Below are positions 57,834-64,000 of a DNA stretch of 64,000 nt, piece after piece (within the stretch, counting starts at the first letter, position 1; each line of letters starts with the position of its first letter). The stretch comes from an uncultured Algibacter sp. (GTDB taxonomy: Bacteria; Bacteroidota; Bacteroidia; Flavobacteriales; Flavobacteriaceae): contig CANMQH010000006.1 in the NCBI GenBank assembly GCA_947499935.1, forward strand, positions 141,754 through 205,753, in the 5' to 3' direction. Below the pieces are notes generated by a model. It was not told where the DNA came from, did no database searches, and saw only the letters and a list, made by a program, of their open reading frames with translations. A program made the translations under genes and the position numbers.

Positions 57834-58868
57834 TCAAATTCTTTGCCAAACTCGAATATACTCAATTTCAAAATCTACAATACCATCATCTTTCTTCCCT
57901 TCTGGGCTTTTAGACTCTAGTTCTTCTTTGCTTTTTGGGATATCATGCCAAGGAAAAACTTCTTGATCTAGCCATAAATTTATTGGCTTAGTAGCCACAT
58001 AACCATTATAATTATCTGGCAAAGTCACATTTTTCACATTTTCCTTTGCCCATTTAGTGACTTCATTTGCTTTGATTTCAGAAAACAATTTTCCATCAAT
58101 ATAATATTTTACTCCTTTTTTATTCCATTCTATACCCCAAATATGAAAACCTTCTGCAACTCTAAAACCTACATCTTTCTTTTCTGTATACGTTGGTTTA
58201 CCTGTTACTGGTTTATTCCAATCTCTAATAGACCACCATAATTGACTATCTAAATGACTTTTTTTAGGATTTGTGCTGCCACCATAAAGTTCGAAAAAAT
58301 CAAACTCTAATCTTTCTCCCATGGACCAAAACGCACTTGATACTGGCGCATCTGCAGCTTTACTCTTAATTTCTATGTAACCATACTTAAAATCTCTACG
58401 CCCAATAATACAAGCTGTGGTAATATTTTCGTAAGGCAAGGCTTCTCCAAAAACAGGTTTTCTTAATTCATCTGAAAAAGGAAAATCTGGTTCCCATCGT
58501 GTTTCTAATATTAGCTTACCGTCTTCCAATCTATAATTTCTGCCTGAAAATTGAGATGGCGCTCTACCTTTCCATACTTTTTTATTAGGCTTATCTGGGT
58601 GCTTGTAAAAGGGTTTGCCACCTTGAAATTTACCAACTATATACCATTTATCTTCATCTATTCTGCTACTGTCAAATTCATCACTAACGGCAGTATTTAA
58701 TTTCCAGTTACCTATATTATCTTGATCACTATAAGGATAAACTATTGGCAATGCGATATTCTCATTATCCGCCGTAGAGGAAGCAGCTGGGCCTTTACAG
58801 TTTATAAATAACATACAAAATGCTAATACTGTTAGTAAAGCATAAGGCTCTTTTGTTTTTTTAATCAT
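57834..58868 (-). CDS. GH16 lipoprotein, single-domain, copy 3
   Basis: This 344-residue lipoprotein (lipobox MLFINC) has a GH16 domain. The catalytic motif is EFDFFE (E188 nucleophile, D190, E193), and the GRAPSQF segment is again present. Unlike the two GH16 genes at 39069-42097 it lacks the extra C-terminal module, ending at EYIRVWQRI. A larger insertion (KFQGGKPFYKHPDKPNKKVWK) before the GRAPSQF motif and a long LWSIRDWNKPVTG loop may set its specificity. It is downstream of copy 4 (gap 17). Confidence 0.9.
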   Translation of the reverse strand: MIKKTKEPYALLTVLAFCMLFINCKGPAASSTADNENIALPIVYPYSDQDNIGNWKLNTAVSDEFDSSRIDEDKWYIVGKFQGGKPFYKHPDKPNKKVWKGRAPSQFSGRNYRLEDGKLILETRWEPDFPFSDELRKPVFGEALPYENITTACIIGRRDFKYGYIEIKSKAADAPVSSAFWSMGERLEFDFFELYGGSTNPKKSHLDSQLWWSIRDWNKPVTGKPTYTEKKDVGFRVAEGFHIWGIEWNKKGVKYYIDGKLFSEIKANEVTKWAKENVKNVTLPDNYNGYVATKPINLWLDQEVFPWHDIPKSKEELESKSPEGKKDDGIVDFEIEYIRVWQRI

Positions 58869-58885
58869 GTTTTATCCGTTTCTTC

Positions 58886-59854
58886 TTATTGTTTTTGCCA
58901 TATACGTAGGTATTCTATTTCATAATCCACAGGTAAATCTGCTGCTTCTGGCAACCCCAACCAAGGAAAAGTTTCTGAGTCAAACCAAACCCAATATGGT
59001 ACATCTGTAACCCATCTTTCTGCTTCAGCACCATTATTTGTAATTTCTGTTTTTAATACTGACCCATTGGGGTGTAATACACCATCTATATATACTTTAA
59101 TGTAATCTGGCGTCCAATCAAATCCATATACATGGAATTCATCGGCTGTATTATTATCTGCCTGAATATTTCTAGTATGTGTAGGTCCATTACTATTAGG
59201 AAAATAATAAAAATTATCTGGATCCCAACTTATCATGTTAAATTTGAGTCGTTTTCTCCATGATGCATTTGTTTTATGTCCGCCGAACATTTCGAACATA
59301 TCTAATTCTGATGTTCTACGCCCTGTTGTCCAAAACGAACTTGTAACCTCTGCATCTGCAGCTTTACATTTAATTTCCATATACCCATACTGAAATTGCT
59401 TTTTACTTATTACAGCACCTGTGGTAATGTTTTCAAAAACTTCTCCTGTATTTGGATTGGTTTTAGGAGAAAAGTTATAATTAGGCTCCCAACGTGTTTG
59501 AATTTTTAATTTACCATCTTCTAATCTTACATTATCTGTAGAAAATTGAGATGGTGGTCTTCCTCTAAAATTGGATTGATATTCACCATTACGACCTTGA
59601 ATAAGCCATTTTGTCTCGTCTACTACAGCAGCATCAAACTCATCACTAACTTCTGGATTTAAAACCCAACTACCTGAATTTGACTGGTCTGACAAAGGGA
59701 AATCTGGATTTATTGGAGCATCAACAGGTTCTTCTACAGGATTCTCATTTTGTGGCCCCTCATCTATTGGTGAGTCTTCATCTTTTGAACAAGATGTTAA
59801 AAACATTGTAGCTAATACAGCACATGCAACAACTTTTTTTAATATTATTTTCAT
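58886..59854 (-). CDS. GH16 lipoprotein, single-domain, copy 4
   Basis: This 322-residue lipoprotein (lipobox MFLTSC) has the GH16 catalytic motif ELDMFE (E183 nucleophile, D185, E188). It has the FRGRPPSQF segment in place of GRAPSQF, and an EYLRIWQKQ C-terminal strand. A proline- and acid-rich linker (EDSPIDEGPQNENPVEEPV) separates the lipid anchor from the catalytic domain. It heads the operon with copy 3 and the two small-protein genes, and has operator candidate F about 155 bases upstream. Confidence 0.9.
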   Translation of the reverse strand: MKIILKKVVACAVLATMFLTSCSKDEDSPIDEGPQNENPVEEPVDAPINPDFPLSDQSNSGSWVLNPEVSDEFDAAVVDETKWLIQGRNGEYQSNFRGRPPSQFSTDNVRLEDGKLKIQTRWEPNYNFSPKTNPNTGEVFENITTGAVISKKQFQYGYMEIKCKAADAEVTSSFWTTGRRTSELDMFEMFGGHKTNASWRKRLKFNMISWDPDNFYYFPNSNGPTHTRNIQADNNTADEFHVYGFDWTPDYIKVYIDGVLHPNGSVLKTEITNNGAEAERWVTDVPYWVWFDSETFPWLGLPEAADLPVDYEIEYLRIWQKQ

Positions 59855-60005
59855 AGATTTTTTTTTACAGTAAACACTTATGTAGCATAGTAAATTATGT
59901 TAATTTAATAATTATTTAACTATAAATAACTAATTCCATCTATAAAGTTACTGATATTATGAGTAATACAATTTATAAAGAATAGACTAATCGTTATTAT
60001 TTAAA

Positions 60006-60033
60006 CTTACCCTTTTCTTGTATTATTTTATCT
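60006..60033 (-). promoter_or_regulatory. Candidate PUL operator F (tandem 21-bp direct repeat)
   Basis: CTTACCC (60006-60012) and TTTATCT (60027-60033) lie 21 bp apart on the plus strand, about 152 bases upstream of the GH16 operon. The pair is nearly the same as in operators C and G. Confidence 0.55.
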
Positions 60034-60064
60034 AAAACTATGCTATACAGATTATTTGAAAACA

Positions 60065-60099
60065 AAAAAACTCAGATTAAAGACTAATCTGAGTTTTTT
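60065..60099 (-). terminator. Terminator after the sulfatase at 60132
   Basis: A perfect 15-bp stem (60065-60079 with 60085-60099) has a five-base loop. Its A-rich left arm gives a U-run on the minus-strand transcript. Confidence 0.85.
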
Positions 60100-60131
60100 A
60101 AAATATACTTAATGACTATATATTTTAATTT

Positions 60132-61502
60132 TTATCTGTATTTATCCATACGATCTACATCATACTTTTCAAACTCTTGTTTAAGATGCCACAAAGGTCT
60201 TTCTAACGTAAGTTCCCACTCGTATATTTGCTTATATAGATTTTTAACTTTTTCTGGATATTTACTAGCTAAGTTATTGTGTTCTGCAATATCTTCTGCT
60301 ATGTTATATAACTCTGCAGGTCTATCTCCAAAACGTATTAATTTCCAATCGTCTTCTCGCACAGCTGCACGAACATCTTTTTTCCAAAATAAGGTTTTAT
60401 GAGGTCTTTCTTGATTTGTTTTATTAATATATGGCATCAAATCCACCCCATCAGTTTCTTTTATATTATTAATATCTCCACCTCCGGCTGCAAATAAAGT
60501 AGGCAATAAATCTAGTGTACTTATAGGATATTCATAATTTGAGTTCTTTGCTATTTTTCCAGGCCATTTCATCAAGAACGGAACTCTAATACCACCTTCT
60601 AAATGATTGGATTTTGTACCGCTTAAAGGTGCATTGTCTGATGCGTTTTTATCAGACGGGCCGCCATTATCATTTGTAAAAACAATGATAGTATTTTTAT
60701 CTAGTTTAAGCTTCTTCAACGCTTTAAATATATTTCCACAAGCTCTATCTAAAGCCAAAGTCATAGCTGCAACAGTTTTTCTGTTATCAGTTAATTTAGG
60801 GAATTTTTTTAAATCTTTTTTATCTGCATCCATTGGAGTATGAACCGCATTAAAAGACATCACTACAAAAAATGGTTCGTTTTTATTCTCTTTTATAAAT
60901 GATATGGCATTTTTTGCTAAGGCATCAGTTAAATAGCCTTTGTGTTCTTCAAAATTTCCAAAATTACGCTCCATCTTATCTAAATGACTTTTTGGTAAAT
61001 CTAAGTATGGGAAATAACTACGCGCTCCACCACGAAAACCATAAAACTCATCAAAACCTCTTTTTAATGGATGAAATCTATCTGCGCCTCCTAAATGCCA
61101 CTTACCATAAAAAGCTGTTTTGTAATCTAAGGTCTTCATATAATCCCCAATGGTTAATTCATTTGTAGGGATTCCCATATCATCCCCAGTAAACCCAGAA
61201 CTACTCATAAAACCTGGTACATTATTCTCTCCAAAACCAAATTTTTGTTGGTATCTTCCAGTAATTAAACCTGCTCTAGAGGGCCCGCATGTAGATGCAG
61301 ACACATAGCCTTGATTAAATTTAACTCCTTCTTTAGCCAATTTATCTAAATTAGGTGTTTTCATAACTTTGCTGCCATGAAAACCAAAATCAGCATAACC
61401 AGCATCGTCAGACAAAATCAAAATAATATTAGGTTTACTTTGAGCACTTAATTGTAATTGAAATAATATTACAAACAAAAAGACATATTTAAAAACGCGC
61501 AT
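60132..61502 (-). CDS. Formylglycine sulfatase, exported, family S1
   Basis: This 456-residue S1 sulfatase has a signal peptide (about 1-20, ending LSAQ). The motif [12 protein letters not shown] carries the formylglycine precursor C72. [12 protein letters not shown] provides metal ligands, and GKWHLG is present, with [17 protein letters not shown] as in the sulfatase at 26184. It is monocistronic, with a terminator after it and operator candidate G about 105 bases upstream. The S1 subfamily and sulfate position cannot be read from the sequence. Confidence 0.92.
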   Translation of the reverse strand: MRVFKYVFLFVILFQLQLSAQSKPNIILILSDDAGYADFGFHGSKVMKTPNLDKLAKEGVKFNQGYVSASTCGPSRAGLITGRYQQKFGFGENNVPGFMSSSGFTGDDMGIPTNELTIGDYMKTLDYKTAFYGKWHLGGADRFHPLKRGFDEFYGFRGGARSYFPYLDLPKSHLDKMERNFGNFEEHKGYLTDALAKNAISFIKENKNEPFFVVMSFNAVHTPMDADKKDLKKFPKLTDNRKTVAAMTLALDRACGNIFKALKKLKLDKNTIIVFTNDNGGPSDKNASDNAPLSGTKSNHLEGGIRVPFLMKWPGKIAKNSNYEYPISTLDLLPTLFAAGGGDINNIKETDGVDLMPYINKTNQERPHKTLFWKKDVRAAVREDDWKLIRFGDRPAELYNIAEDIAEHNNLASKYPEKVKNLYKQIYEWELTLERPLWHLKQEFEKYDVDRMDKYR

Positions 61503-61606
61503 ATTTAAAGATTTATTTTTAATAAGATTTTAGATGACTTAAACCTCTATTGTGTTATTTTAGAAACGCAAATTACAAATAACTGCCTATTGTTAGCAGA
61601 ATAAAT

Positions 61607-61634
61607 ATTACCCACTATTTATACCCTTTTATCT
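61607..61634 (-). promoter_or_regulatory. Candidate PUL operator G (tandem 21-bp direct repeat)
   Basis: ATTACCC (61607-61613) and TTTATCT (61628-61634) lie 21 bp apart on the plus strand, about 105 bases upstream of the sulfatase start. The pair is identical to operator C. Confidence 0.58.
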
Positions 61635-61658
61635 TAAAATGGATATTATAACTAAAAT

Positions 61659-62522
61659 TTAAAGTTTATATCTGAAGTTTTTAGGTGTACTTCCTATAAT
61701 TTGCTTAAACTGTTTGTTAAAATTAGGAATAGATTTATAACCCACCATATAACAAATCTCTGATATGGATAAATTTTCTTGTATTAACATTCTTGCTGCA
61801 TTCCTTATACGAATCTCGTTTAAGAAAGCAGTAAATGATTTATTAGTCATTTTCTTAAAAAACCTACAAAACGAATTCGTTGTCATACAGGCTATACCAG
61901 CTACATCACCAAGTGATATCTCACTTTTGTAATTATCTGATATATATCTTATAACGGTATCTAGACGGTCTGGGTTTTCTGTAGAAAACTGACGCATATC
62001 TGTAGATGATAGTACACTTTTATTTTCATTATCACATTGCGATAATTTGAATAAAATACTTAATAGTCTTATCGATTTTTCTCCTGGAGTTAAATCAGAA
62101 ATTTCTAATAGTTCGTCATGGAGTTTTTTACTTACTTTCTTATTAAAAGCTAATCCATAATTAGATTCTTCTAGCATTTTTTTAATACTGATAAACTCAG
62201 GATTACTAAAAGTGTCTTCTCCAATAAAATCTCGAGTAAACTTAATAACAATGGTCTTAACAGATAAATTAGCTTCATTTTTATAATAAGACTCATCATT
62301 TCTCCATAAATGAGGTAGATATGACCCTACTAAAACTAATTCTCCCGGATAGAAATGAGAAACATTATCTCCAACAAATCTAATACCACTACTTTTAGAT
62401 ATATATAGCAACTCATACTCTTTATGATAATGCCACGCTGTATCCAAACAGGCTACCTCCTTACTTATTACGCTTATACGCTTATTTACAAAGTGTTTGG
62501 TATTTTTTAATACTAATTTCAT
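61659..62522 (-). CDS. AraC-family transcriptional regulator
   Basis: This 287-residue regulator has an N-terminal cupin-like ligand domain (about residues 1-170, with HYHKEYELLYISKSSGIRFVGDNV and FYPGELVLVGSYLPHLW). A C-terminal AraC-type double helix-turn-helix follows (about 185-287, with GDVAGIACMTTNSFCRFFKKMTNKSFTAFLNEIRI and ISEICYMVGYKSIPNFNKQFKQIIGSTPKNFR). Such proteins sense a sugar and bind tandem direct repeats. It lies at the PUL edge and is the best candidate for binding the 21-bp-spaced operators. A weaker 21-bp pair (ATTAAACC/ACTAAACT, 62710-62738) upstream of its own gene could allow autoregulation. The ligand is unknown. Confidence 0.92.
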   Translation of the reverse strand: MKLVLKNTKHFVNKRISVISKEVACLDTAWHYHKEYELLYISKSSGIRFVGDNVSHFYPGELVLVGSYLPHLWRNDESYYKNEANLSVKTIVIKFTRDFIGEDTFSNPEFISIKKMLEESNYGLAFNKKVSKKLHDELLEISDLTPGEKSIRLLSILFKLSQCDNENKSVLSSTDMRQFSTENPDRLDTVIRYISDNYKSEISLGDVAGIACMTTNSFCRFFKKMTNKSFTAFLNEIRIRNAARMLIQENLSISEICYMVGYKSIPNFNKQFKQIIGSTPKNFRYKL

Positions 62523-62884
62523 AAAAATTTAAATAATTAAATGATTTAAAGATCTCTTGTGAAATTAAAAACACAAAGGTTAATTTTCGGTTAGTTTTAG
62601 TATTGAAAGTTAGTTTAATAGCATTTAGATATTACAATAATAGTGAAATTACAACATTTTTTCAACTCTTTTTGCATAAAACAGTTACGATTAAATATAA
62701 GAAACAAGTATTAAACCACTATTTATTAATACTAAACTGTTTCTTATTATATATTTTAATGACTTGATAAGTATAACTACAAAGGATATGAATACTAAAA
62801 CAATGGAGGTTAGCATTTTAAATAAAAAATTATTTTTTTGTATATTACGTACTCTAATTATAAAATTAACTAAACATTAAGGTT
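62523..62884. other. Divergent intergenic region between araC-like and T9SS genes
   Basis: This is 362 AT-rich bases between divergent genes. A weak 21-bp direct repeat (ATTAAACC at 62710-62717, ACTAAACT at 62731-62738) is the only structure noted. Confidence 0.5.
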
Positions 62885-63919
62885 ATGAAAAAAATTTACT
62901 TTAGTTTACTAACAGCATTAATATATTGCTCTGCAATTAATGCACAAACTACTATTTTTGACTCTAGATTTGATGAAGCTTCATATGATGATGCAGCTGT
63001 TCAAGCTAATTTAATTGATCATCCTGATTGGTTAGCTGGTCATAATAACGGAACAGCTACTTGGACTGCTAACACCAACAATCAAATATTAACGCCTCAA
63101 AATTTTGCTTACTCAATTTTAGATAATTTTCCTATTACAGCTGTCGATGGTGATGTTATAACTATTACCTCAGTAATTATGTTAGGCTTTGATGATCAAA
63201 ATTTTGATGCTAACGATACTAACATGATGATTGTAGCTCTAACTCCTGGATTACCTCCTGTAGGTGTTCCTATGGGAAGCCAAATACTGGGTCAACAAAG
63301 AGATGGTGTTATTATACAAGCACAAGCTAGTACTACAAGTGTTGATTTAAGTAATGCGGGAGGCACAGGTAACTTTACGCCTTCTAACCCTAGCTTAAGC
63401 CAAGCTAATAAAGCCGCATACGAAGTTATTATGGAATTTACTATAGGAGCAGATGCTGCTTCATCTAGCAAAACTGTTAGAATAAGAAATACTGGATCTG
63501 TGCCAGAAACATCTATATTAGCTACATCTGGAGGAATTAGACCCCAAATATACACTGCTTTAACAGGTTCAGGCGCTTATTATTTTAACTGGTCTCTAAA
63601 CTTTTTTCAAGCTGGGAATGAAATCAATAGAATTGTTAACAATAGATTATTAATTACAAAAAACACTCCATTGTTATCTACAACAGAGCGTAATGCATTC
63701 GAGTTTGGAATGTATCCTAACCCTGTAAAAAATCAATTAAATATAAATACTAAAGAGCCTTTACAAAAAATTGAGATTCTAGACCTATTAGGAAAATCTG
63801 TTATGTCTATTAATGATGTTTCAAATACTATTGATGTATCTACATTAAACAAGTCTTTATACGTTATTAGGCTAACTTCTGAGAAAGGGGTTTCTATTAA
63901 AAAATTCATTAAGGAATAG
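62885..63919 (+). CDS. T9SS-secreted protein of unknown function
   Basis: This 344-residue protein has a signal peptide (about 1-20, ending INAQ). It has a beta-rich, Thr/Asn/Ala-rich body of about 240 residues without a family I recognise. The type A T9SS sorting domain starts around FGMYPNPVKNQLNI and ends KFIKE. The body (TTIFDSRFDEASYDD, LILGFDDQNF, PEVIMEFTIGADA-like strands) could be a jelly-roll binding module, but this is a guess. It is divergent from the AraC-family gene at the PUL edge and may be co-regulated with the locus. Confidence 0.78.
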   Translation: MKKIYFSLLTALIYCSAINAQTTIFDSRFDEASYDDAAVQANLIDHPDWLAGHNNGTATWTANTNNQILTPQNFAYSILDNFPITAVDGDVITITSVIMLGFDDQNFDANDTNMMIVALTPGLPPVGVPMGSQILGQQRDGVIIQAQASTTSVDLSNAGGTGNFTPSNPSLSQANKAAYEVIMEFTIGADAASSSKTVRIRNTGSVPETSILATSGGIRPQIYTALTGSGAYYFNWSLNFFQAGNEINRIVNNRLLITKNTPLLSTTERNAFEFGMYPNPVKNQLNINTKEPLQKIEILDLLGKSVMSINDVSNTIDVSTLNKSLYVIRLTSEKGVSIKKFIKE

Positions 63920-64000
63920 TTTAATACCAATTTAGTTTTTAAACGCCGCATAAAATGCATTTAAGTAATGATGATTTCCAGTAATTGATTTTATTGTTTG

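Overview
The window comes from an AT-rich member of the Bacteroidota, most likely a marine Flavobacteriaceae. The evidence is two kinds of type IX secretion (T9SS) C-terminal sorting domain, a SusC/SusD pair, promoter-like TAnnTTTG boxes, the long form of NusB, a PUR-type DUF3276 protein, and typical flavobacterial neighbours such as yajC next to a DUF1573 lipoprotein. No rRNA, tRNA, CRISPR array, insertion sequence or phage gene was found.

Positions 1-26,160 are mostly core genome. They hold a secreted PQQ-type sugar dehydrogenase and an RsmI-like methylase, a compact dapF-GNAT-mltG-DUF2279 operon, an HtrA protease, a long-form GAPDH, and a 1230-residue T9SS-secreted repeat protein. They also hold pepT, an RDD protein, yajC, nusB, an ABC exporter half, a PUR protein, csaA, a thioredoxin-like protein, two small enzymes, and a mocA-like/xdhC pair. 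About 1.1 kb (6244-7367) contains a decayed or start-less reading frame and a structured intergenic element.

Positions 26,184-61,502 form a large polysaccharide utilisation locus (PUL), nearly all on the minus strand. It encodes three formylglycine-type sulfatases, two GH127 enzymes (one exported, one apparently cytoplasmic), four GH16 lipoproteins and a GH2 beta-galactosidase. It also encodes a SusC/SusD uptake pair, a sugar-porter MFS transporter, and an aldehyde dehydrogenase, enolase-superfamily enzyme and HpcH/HpaI aldolase set. This combination fits a sulfated galactan containing 3,6-anhydro-D-galactose, that is, a carrageenan or furcellaran. GH16 endo-enzymes would cut the chain, sulfatases desulfate it, GH127 remove anhydro-D-galactose and GH2 remove galactose. 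The dehydrogenase, cycloisomerase and aldolase would then bring anhydrogalactose into central metabolism. Less expected members are a PhoD-like phosphatase, a VCBS/ASPIC-UnbV protein, a lone cytochrome c, and two paralogous small secreted helical proteins.

The most interesting signal is a shared candidate operator: two TTTACCC-like half-sites exactly 21 bp apart (start to start). It lies about 105-250 bp upstream of seven PUL transcription units: two monocistronic sulfatases, a third sulfatase, the cytochrome c, the eight-gene anhydrogalactose operon, susCD and the GH16 operon. An AraC-family regulator at the PUL edge (61,659-62,522) is the natural candidate to bind it. A divergently placed T9SS cargo protein of unknown function (62,885-63,919) closes the window.
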